From Prevotella sp. (GTDB lineage Bacteria; Bacteroidota; Bacteroidia; Bacteroidales; Bacteroidaceae), in the NCBI GenBank assembly GCA_017561825.1, contig JAFZBK010000005.1, positions 1-64,000 on the forward strand: a DNA stretch of 64,000 nucleotides, given 5' to 3'. Under the pieces are notes generated by a model that saw only the letters and a program-made list of their open reading frames with translations, had not been told where the DNA came from and ran no database searches. This document shows, one piece after another, positions 51,819 to 61,261 of the stretch (the first letter of the stretch is position 1; each line of letters opens with the position of its first letter). Position numbers and translations under genes: made by a program.

Positions 51819-54296
51819 ATGAGGAATGATATATATAATAGGATGAGGAAGGGATGGCGATGGCTGTTCGTATGCTGCTGCACCTTGGTATGGTGCTCCT
51901 GTTCTACTACGAAGGGAGTGCCTGAGGGGGATCAACTGTTTATCGGACTGACCAAGATCGACTACCAGGACTACGAGCGCAATGATAACTTCATCGATAC
52001 GCAGGTGGAGGTGGAGGCAGCGTTGGCCACAGCACCCAACGGCGCCCTGTTCGGCAGTAGTTACTATCGTACTCCGTTCCCTTACGGCTTATGGATATGG
52101 AACGCGTTCAACGACAAGGAGAGCGCCTTTGCCAAATGGATGACGAAGTCGTTTGGTAAGCAGCCAGTACTGATGAGTTGGGTGAATCCCGCCCTGCGTG
52201 CTTCTGTGGCACAGTCGGTACTGCGCAAATACGGCTATTTCCGTGGCTCCGTCAGCTACGACACCATTCCCCGTCGTAATCCCAAGAAAGCGAAGATCGG
52301 CTATACGGTGAAGATGGATCATCTTTTCACTGTTGACAGTATCGACTATGTGAACTTCCCAGGTGATGCTGACAGTCTGATACGCTCCACTATGGATGAG
52401 GCCTTGATCCGTACAGGGGATGCCTTTACCGTGCCTGCCCTGGATGCGGAGCGTACACGTATCACCAACCTGTTCCGCAATAACGGCTATTACTATTTCC
52501 AGAATAGTTATGCATCGTATCTGGCGGATACGCTTGCTGTTCCGGGTAAGGTGCAACTGCGTTTGCAGGCAGCTGATGATCTCCCGGAAGAGGCAACGCA
52601 TAAGTGGTATATCGGGAAGGTAACCATCGATCTAAGAAGACAGTTCATGCAGGAGCTGACTGACTCCATGGGTCGTCGCTCCTTCAAGGTGCGCTTCCAC
52701 GGTCGTCGTCCGCCTGTCCGTCTGAGTGTCATCATGAACAACCTGAAACTGCGTCACGGACAACCCTATAGCTATGATAAGTACTTGGAATCGGTAGCGA
52801 AGATGAACAGTACGGGTATCTTTGGTATGGTTGACTTCAACTTCACTCCTCGTGTCTCAACGCCTCATACCGCATCTCTCCTCACTCCTCTCTCCGCGCT
52901 CCTCCCTCCACAGGATACCTTGGACCTGAGTCTTGACTGCGTGCTCGACAAGCCGTATGATTGCTATATCGAGACAAACCTGAAGAACAAGACATCTGGC
53001 AGGATAGGACCGGAGGTGGTGCTGGGTTTCACCAAGCGTAACGCCTTCAGAGGTGGAGAGCTGCTTGACATCAACCTGCACGGTTCTTACGAGTGGCAAA
53101 GGGCGCAAGGTGCTGAGGGTAGTAAACGACTGAACTCGTATGAGTATGGTATCAGTGCTTCGCTGGAGTTCCCCCGTATCGTATTACCTTGGCGTGAATG
53201 GTTGGAGCAGAAGGCAAGTAGGAGAAGGGAGGCGGCCCTCAGGGACACCACCATGCACCACCAGCGAACAACCCACCGTCGTCCTGTACAGCGTTACTAC
53301 AGTACACCGTCAACGCTTGCCCAGATATCACGCAACACCTTGAACCGTCCCAGTTATTTCAAGATGGTGAACTTCAGCGGTGAATGGACCTACCGTTGGC
53401 AGAAGACGCAGAACAGACGACATGAACTGAGTCCGCTGACCATCACCTATCAGCATCTGGTACATACTACCCATAGTTTCGACAGCATCGTGAGCAGTAA
53501 TCCTTACCTCACCGCCACGATGCATGATGTGTTCATCCCCAAGATGCGCTACACCCATTACTATGCGAGTCCTTCATCCATGCACCATCCGATCACATGG
53601 GAGACAACGGTGTCTGAGGCAGGTAACCTATCCTCGTTGGCCTACATGGCCTTCGGTAAGAAATGGGATACTGAGGACAAGGAGATGTTCAACAATCCCT
53701 ATTCGCAGTTCGTGAAGATCGAGACCGATTTTACGAAGTATTGGCGAGTGAGTAGTACGAGTCATCTGGTAGGACATATTAATGCGGGCGTGATCTATGC
53801 CTATGGTAACAGCAGTAAGGCTCCGTTCAGTGAGATGTTCTATGTGGGCGGTGCCAACAGCATCCGTGCCTTCACCGTAAGGAGTATCGGTCCGGGTAAC
53901 TTCAAACCCATGGAGGAGGCGGGCTTCTCGTATCTGTTCCAGAATGGTGATATCAAGCTGTTGGGGAACCTCGAATACCGCACCCGACTGTTCAGTGGCT
54001 TATACGGTGCCATCTTCCTCGATGGCGGAAACGTGTGGAGCATGAAGGAGCATTATGGTGATGCCACTACAGATGCTGTAATGGATGGCACAGCATTCAA
54101 GTTCGACAGGTTCTATCGTCAGATGGCGTTGGGTACGGGTATCGGACTGCGGTACGATCTTGATTTCCTCGTGCTTCGTCTCGACTGGGGTATCGGTCTG
54201 CATGTGCCCTACGACACAGGTAAGAGCGGATTCTATAATATCCGTCGCTTTGGTGATGGACAGGCGTTGCATATCGCCGTGGGCTATCCTTTCTAA
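51819..54296 (+). CDS. tamL: TamL/TamA-type outer-membrane assembly lipoprotein (BamA superfamily)
   Basis: 825 residues (or from Met at 51843). The N-terminus is lipoprotein-like (FVCCCTLVWCSCSTTKGVPEG), then POTRA domains (about 30-440: ITNLFRNNGYYYFQNSYASY, SVIMNNLKLRHGQPYSYDKY), and a C-terminal Omp85 barrel with MFYVGGANSIRAFTVRSIGP and the usual final strand (DGQALHIAVGYPF). A lipid anchor on a TamA-like protein is the TamL form of Bacteroidota. The linker RVSTPHTASLLTPLSALLPP is encoded by a degenerate 7-bp array (52874-52908). Confidence 0.9.
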   Translation: MRNDIYNRMRKGWRWLFVCCCTLVWCSCSTTKGVPEGDQLFIGLTKIDYQDYERNDNFIDTQVEVEAALATAPNGALFGSSYYRTPFPYGLWIWNAFNDKESAFAKWMTKSFGKQPVLMSWVNPALRASVAQSVLRKYGYFRGSVSYDTIPRRNPKKAKIGYTVKMDHLFTVDSIDYVNFPGDADSLIRSTMDEALIRTGDAFTVPALDAERTRITNLFRNNGYYYFQNSYASYLADTLAVPGKVQLRLQAADDLPEEATHKWYIGKVTIDLRRQFMQELTDSMGRRSFKVRFHGRRPPVRLSVIMNNLKLRHGQPYSYDKYLESVAKMNSTGIFGMVDFNFTPRVSTPHTASLLTPLSALLPPQDTLDLSLDCVLDKPYDCYIETNLKNKTSGRIGPEVVLGFTKRNAFRGGELLDINLHGSYEWQRAQGAEGSKRLNSYEYGISASLEFPRIVLPWREWLEQKASRRREAALRDTTMHHQRTTHRRPVQRYYSTPSTLAQISRNTLNRPSYFKMVNFSGEWTYRWQKTQNRRHELSPLTITYQHLVHTTHSFDSIVSSNPYLTATMHDVFIPKMRYTHYYASPSSMHHPITWETTVSEAGNLSSLAYMAFGKKWDTEDKEMFNNPYSQFVKIETDFTKYWRVSSTSHLVGHINAGVIYAYGNSSKAPFSEMFYVGGANSIRAFTVRSIGPGNFKPMEEAGFSYLFQNGDIKLLGNLEYRTRLFSGLYGAIFLDGGNVWSMKEHYGDATTDAVMDGTAFKFDRFYRQMALGTGIGLRYDLDFLVLRLDWGIGLHVPYDTGKSGFYNIRRFGDGQALHIAVGYPF
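52874..52908. repeat. Degenerate 7-bp array inside tamL
   Basis: Units ATCTCTC, CTCACTC, CTCTCTC, CGCGCTC and CTCCCTC (five heptamers) encode a Leu/Ser/Pro-rich loop before the POTRA/barrel junction. Confidence 0.75.
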
Positions 54297-54343
54297 GGAA
54301 TGTTAATTTGTCGTGTCTATGGCAGATTCTGCCCAAAATGTAT

Positions 54344-54351
54344 TACTTTTG
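54344..54351 (+). promoter_or_regulatory. -7 box upstream of the nucleotidyltransferase gene
   Basis: TACTTTTG at 54344-54351 matches TAnnTTTG, 36 nt before the ATG at 54387. The -33 element is not clear. Confidence 0.5.
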
Positions 54352-54386
54352 CATCAACAATACAAATAGATTAACAATAGAAGAAG

Positions 54387-55328
54387 ATGAAACCAACTCT
54401 TTTTTTGCTTGCTGCAGGCATGGGAAGTCGTTATGGCGGACTGAAGCAGCTCGATGGTCTGGGACCTAATGGCGAGACCATCATGGACTATAGTATATAC
54501 GATGCCATCCAGGCTGGATTCGGTAAGGTGGTATGGGTAATCCGTAAGGACTTCGAAGAGCAGTTCCGTACGCAGATCCTGTCGAAATATGAGGATAAGA
54601 TTCCTTGTGAGCTGTGCTTCCAAGGTCTTGATGCCCTGCCCGAGGGATTCACCGTTCCTGAAGGTCGTGTGAAGCCGTGGGGTACCAACCATGCCGTACT
54701 CATGGGCAAGGATGTGATCAAGGAACCCTTCCTGGTCATTAACTGTGATGATTTCTATAACCGTGATGCCTTTATGGTTATCGGTAAGTTCCTGAGTGAA
54801 CTGCCCGAGGGTGCTCGTAACCAGTATGCCATGGTGGGCTTCCGCGTAGGAAACACCCTGTCGGAGAACGGTACGGTGGCTCGTGGCATCTGTTCAAAGG
54901 ATGAGCAGGATCACCTCACCACCGTTGTGGAGCGTACGGAGATTGTGCGTTGCACCGAGGATGGTTCGAATGCAGGTGCTGCCAACGAGCCCATCCGCTA
55001 CAAGGACGAGGAAGGCAAGTGGGTGTCTGTGGATGATACAACACCCGTGTCCATGAATATGTGGGGATTCACACCCGACTACTTCGAGTACTCTGAGGCT
55101 TATTTCAAGGAGTTCCTCAGCGATCCGAAGAATATGACGAACCTCAAGGCTGAGTTCTTCATCCCGCTGATGGTGAACAAACTCATCAACGAGAAGACTG
55201 CCACCGTGAAGGTGCTTGATACAACGAGCAAGTGGTTTGGTGTTACCTACGCCGCTGACCGTCAGTCAACCGTTGACCGCATCCAGCAGTTGGTGGATGA
55301 GGGTGTGTATCCAGCGAAGCTGTTTTAA
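54387..55328 (+). CDS. Sugar nucleotidyltransferase-like protein
   Basis: 313 residues of the NTP_transferase fold. The N-terminal LLAAGMGSRYGGLKQLDGLG is the pyrophosphorylase-type nucleotide loop, with WGTNHAVLMGKDVI and the metal-binding Asp pair in FLVINCDDFYNRDAF. Later GFTPDYFEYSEAYFKEFL fits Bacteroidales paralogs. The exact sugar phosphate or alcohol phosphate substrate cannot be read from sequence. It is not a standard RfbA or GalU length or motif set. Confidence 0.85.
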   Translation: MKPTLFLLAAGMGSRYGGLKQLDGLGPNGETIMDYSIYDAIQAGFGKVVWVIRKDFEEQFRTQILSKYEDKIPCELCFQGLDALPEGFTVPEGRVKPWGTNHAVLMGKDVIKEPFLVINCDDFYNRDAFMVIGKFLSELPEGARNQYAMVGFRVGNTLSENGTVARGICSKDEQDHLTTVVERTEIVRCTEDGSNAGAANEPIRYKDEEGKWVSVDDTTPVSMNMWGFTPDYFEYSEAYFKEFLSDPKNMTNLKAEFFIPLMVNKLINEKTATVKVLDTTSKWFGVTYAADRQSTVDRIQQLVDEGVYPAKLF

Positions 55329-55338
55329 GCTTCGCTGA

Positions 55339-55380
55339 ATTGATAATTGATAATTGACAATTGAGAATTGAAAATTGAGA
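55339..55380. repeat. 7-bp tandem array containing the DHH gene start codon
   Basis: Six units: ATTGATA x2, ATTGACA, ATTGAGA, ATTGAAA, ATTGAGA. The TTG of the fifth unit (55368-55370) is the only one that opens the frame of the DHH gene. Confidence 0.9.
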
Positions 55381-56393
55381 TTCTTTCTGCAGCGCAATGT
55401 GAACAACTGCGCCTATTGATTGAAGAGGCGCAGCACATCATTGTATGCTGTCATCAGAACCCTGACGGTGACGCCATTGGCTCCTGTCTGGCATGGGCAG
55501 AGTATCTTCGGATGCATGACAAGGATCCGATGATTGCCGTGCCAGATAAGTTCCCCGACTTCCTTCAGTGGATGCCGGGAACGGAGCGGATTGTGCGCTA
55601 CGACAAGCATACGGAACGGGTGGAAGAGGCATTCGCGCAGGCAGATCTGGTGTTCTGTCTCGACTTCAACCGTCCTGAGCGTATGGAGAAGATGGGGGAG
55701 GTGATGGTGGCCTCGTCAGCAAAGAAGGTGATGATCGATCATCATCCTGATCCTACCATCGACACGGTTCTTTGTATCTCTCATCCCGAGATGAGTAGCA
55801 CGAGTGAACTGCTCTTCAGGGTAATCTGGCAACTGGGTGGTTTCGAAGAGATGACGCGTAAGATTGCCGTACCCATCTACTGCGGAATGATGACGGATAC
55901 GGGTGGCTTTACCTATAACTCCAACCGTCCAGAAATCTATTTCATTATCAGTCAGTTGCTCACCAAGGGGTTCGACAAAGACAAGATCTACAGAAATGTG
56001 TATAACAACTATAGCGAATGGCGACTCCGTCTGATTGGCTATGTGCTGTACCAGAAACTGAATGTGATTCCCGAGAAACATGCCTCGTACTTCTGTCTGA
56101 CACGGCGTGACCTGAAACGCTTCCATTACCTCAAAGGCGATGCGGAAGGCTTGGTGAATATGCCGCTACAGATCAAGGGGATGAAGCTGAGTATCTCCCT
56201 CCGCGAGGATACTGAACGTGATAACCTGATATGGGTGAGTCTGCGCAGCGTGGATGATTTCTCGTGTACAAAAGTGGCGGAAACCTATTTCAATGGCGGT
56301 GGACATCTCAATGCTTCAGGCGGACGACTGGAATGCTCCATGGAGGAAGCGGAGAAGATTGCACAGCAGGCTATCAGGGAGTTGGAAGAGTAG
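55368..56393 (+). CDS. DHH-family phosphoesterase, NrnA-like
   Basis: 341 residues. The DHH motifs are in order: CHQNPDGDAIGSCLAWAEYL, FCLDFNRPERM, MIDHHPDPTIDTV and GMMTDTGGFTYNS; DHHA1 end: YFNGGGHLNASGGRLE. NrnA degrades short RNA oligonucleotides and can dephosphorylate pAp. There is no ATG in a suitable place: the frame must begin with TTG at 55368 (M-K-I-E-I-L-S), which lies inside a 7-bp array. It sits 40 bp after the nucleotidyltransferase gene. Confidence 0.92.
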   Translation: MKIEILSAAQCEQLRLLIEEAQHIIVCCHQNPDGDAIGSCLAWAEYLRMHDKDPMIAVPDKFPDFLQWMPGTERIVRYDKHTERVEEAFAQADLVFCLDFNRPERMEKMGEVMVASSAKKVMIDHHPDPTIDTVLCISHPEMSSTSELLFRVIWQLGGFEEMTRKIAVPIYCGMMTDTGGFTYNSNRPEIYFIISQLLTKGFDKDKIYRNVYNNYSEWRLRLIGYVLYQKLNVIPEKHASYFCLTRRDLKRFHYLKGDAEGLVNMPLQIKGMKLSISLREDTERDNLIWVSLRSVDDFSCTKVAETYFNGGGHLNASGGRLECSMEEAEKIAQQAIRELEE

Positions 56394-56417
56394 GAGATTT
56401 ATTAAGTAATCCTAATT

Positions 56418-56445
56418 TCTCATCTCTCATCTCTTATTTCTCGTT
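56418..56445. repeat. 7-bp tandem array upstream of the DUF4827 gene
   Basis: TCTCATC x2, TCTTATT and TCTCGTT lie between the DHH gene end and the -7 box at 56455, that is, over the expected -33 region. Confidence 0.8.
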
Positions 56446-56454
56446 TTTTCTCTA

Positions 56455-56462
56455 TATCTTTG
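56455..56462 (+). promoter_or_regulatory. -7 box upstream of DUF4827-glmM
   Basis: TATCTTTG at 56455-56462 matches TAnnTTTG. The leader is about 20 nt. The -33 region is made of a 7-bp array with no TTG at the right distance. Confidence 0.6.
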
Positions 56463-56484
56463 CACCCGAATAATAAAACTGAAG

Positions 56485-57117
56485 ATGAAAAGAACAATTA
56501 TAGCAGTATTCTCGATGGTCGCTCTGTTACTCGTGACCAGTTGCAGTCATTACGAAACGTATGCTGAGCAGACCGAGAAAGAGCGTAATGCCATACGGGA
56601 GTTCCTCACAGAGCGTAAGATTAACGTGATCAGCGAGGCTACCTTCAAGGCACAGAACTATACCACGGATGTGAGCAAGAACGAGTTCGTGCTCTTCGAC
56701 AACACGGGTGTCTATCTCCAGATCGTTCGCAAGGGCTGTGGCTCTCCCATTGCCAATGGCGAGACGACCAGTGTGCTCTGCCGCTTCAAGGAGTATAATA
56801 TCCTCACCGACTCCCTCATCCTCACCAACGAGGTGATGAAGTTATCGTATCTGGTGGATAAGATGAATGTGACGCGTACCAGCGATTCCTTTACAGCCTC
56901 ATTTGTGGAGGGTGCGATGTTGACACAGTATAATAATGCTTCTGTTCCTGCCGGCTGGTTGGTACCGTTGCTCTATATCAATGTGGGACGTCTGGAGAAG
57001 GAAGAGGATGAGATTGCGAAGGTGAACATCATCGTTCCCCATTCACAAGGACATCAGTCGTCTATGACAGGTGTCTATCCGTGCTATTATGAAATAACCT
57101 ATCAAAAAGGAAGATAA
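56485..57117 (+). CDS. DUF4827 lipoprotein
   Basis: 210 residues with a lipobox (LLLVTSCSHYET, Cys20). The mature part (YAEQTEKERNAIREFLTERK, FVLFDNTGVYLQIVRKGCGS, SVPAGWLVPLLYINVGR) has the layout of a periplasmic FKBP/PPIase-like domain, and DUF4827 is found next to glmM in many Bacteroidales. The function is unknown. Its stop is 2 nt before the glmM ATG. Confidence 0.85.
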   Translation: MKRTIIAVFSMVALLLVTSCSHYETYAEQTEKERNAIREFLTERKINVISEATFKAQNYTTDVSKNEFVLFDNTGVYLQIVRKGCGSPIANGETTSVLCRFKEYNILTDSLILTNEVMKLSYLVDKMNVTRTSDSFTASFVEGAMLTQYNNASVPAGWLVPLLYINVGRLEKEEDEIAKVNIIVPHSQGHQSSMTGVYPCYYEITYQKGR

Positions 57118-57119
57118 TT

Positions 57120-58505
57120 ATGACTTTGATAAAATCCATATCTGGTATCCGCGGAACCATCGGCGGATCAACTGGTGATACCCTGAACCCGTTAGACATT
57201 GTGAAGTTCGTAACGGCCTACGCCACGTTTATTAACAAGAATGCAAAAAGCAAGAAGATCGTGGTTGGTCGCGATGCCCGCATCTCTGGCGAGATGGTGA
57301 AGAATGTGGTATGCGGCACCCTGATGGGTTACGGCTTTGATGTGATCAATATAGGACTGGCTACAACGCCTACCACAGAGCTGGCTGTACGCATGAGCGG
57401 CGCCGATGGTGGTATCATTATCACCGCCAGTCATAACCCCCGTCAGTGGAACGCCTTGAAGCTGCTCAACAGTGAGGGTGAGTTCCTGAACAAGGAGGAG
57501 GGTAATGAGGTGCTGGCCATTGCTGAGGCTGAGGCTTTCGAGTATGCCGACGTGGATCATCTGGGTCATTATATCGAGGACAACTCATTTGATAAACGAC
57601 ATATCGACAGCGTGCTTGCTCTCCAATTGGTGGATGTGGATGTCATCAAGAAGGCGCATTTCCGCGTTTGTGCTGATACCATCAACAGCGTGGGTGGCGT
57701 GATCCTTCCTGAACTGTTCAAGGCTTTGGGTGTTGACTATGAGATCTTGAACGGTGAGCCCAATGGCGACTTTGCTCATAACCCCGAGCCGCTGGAGAAG
57801 AACCTCACGGGTATCATGGATAAGATGCGCGAGGGTGGCTTTGATTTAGGTATTGTGGTGGATCCCGATGTTGACCGTCTGGCTTTTATCTGCGAGGACG
57901 GTAAGATGTTCGGTGAGGAATACACCCTTGTCAGTGTTGCCGACTATGTGCTTTCTCATACAAAGGGAAACACTGTTTCCAACCTCAGTTCCACCCGTGC
58001 CCTTCGTGATGTCACAGAGAAGCATGGCGGTGCTTATGCTGCCGCAGCAGTAGGTGAGGTGAATGTAACCACCAAGATGAAGGAGGTTGGTGCCGTTATC
58101 GGTGGTGAAGGTAATGGCGGCGTGATCTATCCTGAGAGTCATTACGGTCGTGATGCCCTCGTAGGTATCGCCCTGTTCCTCTCATCCCTGGCTCAGAAAG
58201 GCTGTAAGGTATCTGAACTGCGAGCCACCTTCCCCAACTATTTCATTGCAAAGAACCGCATCGACCTCACTCCTTCTACCGACGTGGATGCCATTCTGGT
58301 GAAGGTGAAGGAGATGTATGCAGGACAGGAAGGTGTTGCCGTGAACGATATCGACGGTGTGAAGATCGACTTCCCCGACCAATGGGTACACCTCCGCAAG
58401 AGCAATACTGAGCCCATCATCCGTGTCTATAGCGAGGCAGCCACCATGGAAGCTGCTGATGCATTGGGAAAGAAGATCATGCAGGTTGTTTACGATATGC
58501 AGTAG
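57120..58505 (+). CDS. glmM: Phosphoglucosamine mutase
   Basis: 461 residues. It interconverts GlcN-6-P and GlcN-1-P for UDP-GlcNAc, feeding peptidoglycan and LPS. The phosphoserine loop GGIIITASHNPRQWNALKLL has the active Ser at about residue 104. Metal loop VVDPDVDRLAFIC is at about 242-254, sugar-binding loop AVIGGEGNGGVIYPE, and phosphate-binding LRKSNTEPIIRVYSEA near the end. The Bacteroidetes type has this length. Confidence 0.94.
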   Translation: MTLIKSISGIRGTIGGSTGDTLNPLDIVKFVTAYATFINKNAKSKKIVVGRDARISGEMVKNVVCGTLMGYGFDVINIGLATTPTTELAVRMSGADGGIIITASHNPRQWNALKLLNSEGEFLNKEEGNEVLAIAEAEAFEYADVDHLGHYIEDNSFDKRHIDSVLALQLVDVDVIKKAHFRVCADTINSVGGVILPELFKALGVDYEILNGEPNGDFAHNPEPLEKNLTGIMDKMREGGFDLGIVVDPDVDRLAFICEDGKMFGEEYTLVSVADYVLSHTKGNTVSNLSSTRALRDVTEKHGGAYAAAAVGEVNVTTKMKEVGAVIGGEGNGGVIYPESHYGRDALVGIALFLSSLAQKGCKVSELRATFPNYFIAKNRIDLTPSTDVDAILVKVKEMYAGQEGVAVNDIDGVKIDFPDQWVHLRKSNTEPIIRVYSEAATMEAADALGKKIMQVVYDMQ

Positions 58506-58559
58506 GATTAGCATCTAAGACCTCAACAAACAAATATTAACTACTAATAGAGTGATTAT

Positions 58560-59033
58560 ATGGAAACTGAAGAACTGAAAAACCAAACTGAGGAAGTAAC
58601 TGAGCAGGTTGCTGAGGAAGTGAAAGAGCAGGCTGAAGAGACTGCTGGTAACTTCATCGATTCTGCTGAGGATCTGCTGAAGAACGTGAAGGAAAAGGCA
58701 GAGGACGTAATCAACGACATCAGTGAGAACGAGACCGTGAAGGCTATCCGCGAGAAAGTAGAGGACTTCGTAAGCGAGGAGAACCTGAAGAACATGAAAG
58801 AGAAGGTGGAAGGTGTGATCAACGATATCAACGAGAACGAGACCGTCAAGGCGGTGCGTGAGAAGATTGAGGATACCGTGGAGCAACTCACCTCAAACGA
58901 GACTGTTCAGCAGGCGAAGGAGTTCGTGAGTGAACAGACGGATCGTGCTGGGGAGTTCGTGAAGGAGAGTGCTGAGTGCATCGAGAAGAGCAGCTTCATG
59001 CAGAAACTGAAGAGTCTGTTCGGACTGAAGTAA
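58560..59033 (+). CDS. Acidic helical repeat protein of unknown function
   Basis: 157 residues, no signal peptide, almost entirely Glu/Lys/Val-rich helix. A 36-residue repeat is visible: VINDISENETVKAIREKVED from residue 50 and VINDINENETVKAVREKIED from residue 86 (108-bp period in DNA), with a diverged third copy (LTSNETVQQAKEF). The end is basic/hydrophobic (SFMQKLKSLFGLK). It resembles LEA-like or YtxH-like stress proteins in style but I do not recognise the family. It follows glmM by 54 bp. Confidence 0.75.
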   Translation: METEELKNQTEEVTEQVAEEVKEQAEETAGNFIDSAEDLLKNVKEKAEDVINDISENETVKAIREKVEDFVSEENLKNMKEKVEGVINDINENETVKAVREKIEDTVEQLTSNETVQQAKEFVSEQTDRAGEFVKESAECIEKSSFMQKLKSLFGLK

Positions 59034-59036
59034 TCA

Positions 59037-59522
59037 TCAAGAGAAAAGGGAGAAGATGTATTGTCCTGCCCAGATAACCACCTTTACCATGAGGTAAAGG
59101 AGGAAACAGAGACAGACGAAGATGATGATGCTGTAGGTGGCCTTGCGGTTCACGGTGCGGATCGTCTCTTCGTCACCCTCTACGAATCCTCGTATCAGGT
59201 TCATGTTCTGCTGGTTGGAACGATGGAACACATCAATGATATCGCCTACATAGAAGGGTATCATACCGAGTAGCACATCCCGCAGGGTGTTGTTGATAAC
59301 TGCCAAGGTGAGTGGGAACGAACGGATCTTCACGGCTGTGAAGGCGATATACACAACGGAGATAAGGGCAGCAATGGCATCACCGATACCACCAGGTATG
59401 GCAAAGCCCAAGGCCGCATCCACATAATAGCGGTCCATGATATCTGATGCCCGTTGAAGCCAACCGTAGGTACGACTGTTCTCCAAACGCTGTCGTGTGA
59501 TCTGTCTTTTCTCTTCGTTCAC
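59037..59522 (-). CDS. DUF4112 membrane protein
   Basis: 161 residues. Core motif YYVDAALGFAIPGGIGDAIA, then two helix regions (ALISVVYIAFTAVKI, TLRDVLLGMIPFYVGDIIDV, with FHRSNQQNMNLIRGF after) and a C-terminal membrane helix (about 132-155, SIIIFVCLCFLLYLMVKVVI). DUF4112 proteins are small membrane proteins of unknown function. It ends 3 bp from the convergent repeat-protein gene. Confidence 0.87.
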   Translation of the reverse strand: MNEEKRQITRQRLENSRTYGWLQRASDIMDRYYVDAALGFAIPGGIGDAIAALISVVYIAFTAVKIRSFPLTLAVINNTLRDVLLGMIPFYVGDIIDVFHRSNQQNMNLIRGFVEGDEETIRTVNRKATYSIIIFVCLCFLLYLMVKVVIWAGQYIFSLFS

Positions 59523-59545
59523 GTGTGCAAAATAACAATAAACCC

Positions 59546-59576
59546 TTGACTATTCAAAATCTTTTTTGTATTTTTG
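59546..59576 (+). promoter_or_regulatory. Promoter of the GH20 gene
   Basis: -33 TTG (59546-59548), 20-nt spacer, -7 TATTTTTG (59569-59576). The leader is about 17 nt. Confidence 0.7.
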
Positions 59577-59596
59577 TCACCAAATAACATTTAGAA

Positions 59597-61261
59597 ATGA
59601 AAAACTATTGTATGAATTGGTTGACATGGTTGACATGTCTTTTCTTTGCTCTTTCTGTCCAAGCTGCGAATACAGATTGGCCGAAGGCAGACTATCAGGT
59701 AGTACCGCTACCCAGTAAGATTACCCTGTTGCAGAAAGACGGGTTCGTGTTGAATGCCCAGACGCTGATTGTTGTCAGTACCGACAATGAGGACATGCAG
59801 CGAAACGGTCGTTTCCTTCAGCAGTATATTGAGGAGGAAACAGGACTGAAGGTGTCTTTTTCTGCCAAGGTGGAGAAGGGTAGGAGTATCGTGCTTCGTC
59901 TGAACCCGAAGATGGTGGAGAAGGAAGGGTATCGAATGACTGTCGATAAGAAAGGTGTGACGATAGAGGGCTTGACACCGCAGGGGGTGTTCTACGGAAT
60001 ACAGACGCTGAGGAAATCACTGATCCTTTCGGATGAAGTGCGAAAGGCGCAAGTTGACGCTGTAGCGTTACCTGCCGTGGAGATTACAGATGCGCCACGG
60101 TTCAGTTATCGAGGTATGCACCTTGATGTGGCACGCCATCTGTTCTCGCTCGACTTCGTCAGGGAGTACATCGATATGATGGTGCTGCACAATATGAATA
60201 CCTTCCATTGGCACCTGACTGATGATCAGGGGTGGCGCGTGGAGATCAAACGGTATCCCAAGTTGGCCGAAAAGGGTGGATGGCGAAACTATACTACATT
60301 GGGAAGAAACTCAGTCATTGACGACCGTACCCGCTATGGTGGTTACTATACGCAGGAGGAGATGAAGGAGATTGTGCAGTATGCGAAGGATCGTTATATC
60401 ACAGTGATTCCTGAGATCGATATGCCTGGTCATATGTTGGGTGCGCTGACTGCCTATCCTGAACTGGGCTGTACTGGAGGACCATATGAGGTGGAAGGTC
60501 ACTGGGGAATCTTCGATGATATCCTATGTGCTGGTAAGGAAGAGACATTCCGTTTTGTGGAGGGCGTACTGGAGGAAGTGATGGAGATCTTCCCATCTGA
60601 CTATATCCATATCGGTGGCGATGAGGCTCCTCGTACCCGTTGGGAAAAATGTCCGTTGTGTCAGGAACGAATCAAGAAAGAACATCTGACGGCCAAGGGT
60701 GACCAATCACCAGAGGCTCGTCTGCAGGGCTATTTCACTAAACGAGTGGAAGCGTTCGTGCAGTCGAAAGGCAGAAAGCTGATTGGTTGGGATGAGCTGC
60801 TTGACAGTGATGTGAACCCCAGTGCAACCATCATGAGTTGGCGCGGTGTGGAAGGTGGACTGACGGCTTCTGGGAAAGGGCATGATGTGATCATGTCGCC
60901 TACCTCTCACTGCTACTTCAACTTCTATATGGTGGAGGATTATGAGTGGGGTGAGCCATACGCCTTTGCTGAGGTGATCACGATTGATAAGACTTACTCG
61001 TTTGATCCTGCACCCGATTCCTTGAGCGAGCAGGCCAAGAAGCATATCTTAGGTGCACAAGGTAACCTATGGTCGGAGTATATTCACTATGACTCTGAGG
61101 CTGAATACCAGGTACTGCCGCGTATGGGTGCCTTGAGTGAGGTACAGTGGATGCAGCCCTCGCAGAAGGACTTCAAAGCATGGGTAGAACGTGAGCGTCG
61201 TCTCACCTTATTATATAATAGGAAGGGCTGGGCGTTTGCGAAACACGCTTTCTCTAATTGA
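59597..61261 (+). CDS. Beta-N-acetylhexosaminidase, GH20
   Basis: 554 residues with a signal peptide (about 1-23, ending SVQAAN). GH20b N-terminal domain (about 30-160) and catalytic barrel (about 165-510): YRGMHLDVARHLFSLDFVRE, FHWHLTDDQGWRVEIKRYPK, the catalytic Asp-Glu pair in YIHIGGDEAPRTRWEKCPLC, and the sugar-site Trp in MSWRGVEGG and QGNLWSEYI. It releases terminal GlcNAc/GalNAc from host or bacterial glycans, in the periplasm or at the surface. The stop codon lies in a 7-bp array. Confidence 0.95.
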   Translation: MKNYCMNWLTWLTCLFFALSVQAANTDWPKADYQVVPLPSKITLLQKDGFVLNAQTLIVVSTDNEDMQRNGRFLQQYIEEETGLKVSFSAKVEKGRSIVLRLNPKMVEKEGYRMTVDKKGVTIEGLTPQGVFYGIQTLRKSLILSDEVRKAQVDAVALPAVEITDAPRFSYRGMHLDVARHLFSLDFVREYIDMMVLHNMNTFHWHLTDDQGWRVEIKRYPKLAEKGGWRNYTTLGRNSVIDDRTRYGGYYTQEEMKEIVQYAKDRYITVIPEIDMPGHMLGALTAYPELGCTGGPYEVEGHWGIFDDILCAGKEETFRFVEGVLEEVMEIFPSDYIHIGGDEAPRTRWEKCPLCQERIKKEHLTAKGDQSPEARLQGYFTKRVEAFVQSKGRKLIGWDELLDSDVNPSATIMSWRGVEGGLTASGKGHDVIMSPTSHCYFNFYMVEDYEWGEPYAFAEVITIDKTYSFDPAPDSLSEQAKKHILGAQGNLWSEYIHYDSEAEYQVLPRMGALSEVQWMQPSQKDFKAWVERERRLTLLYNRKGWAFAKHAFSN

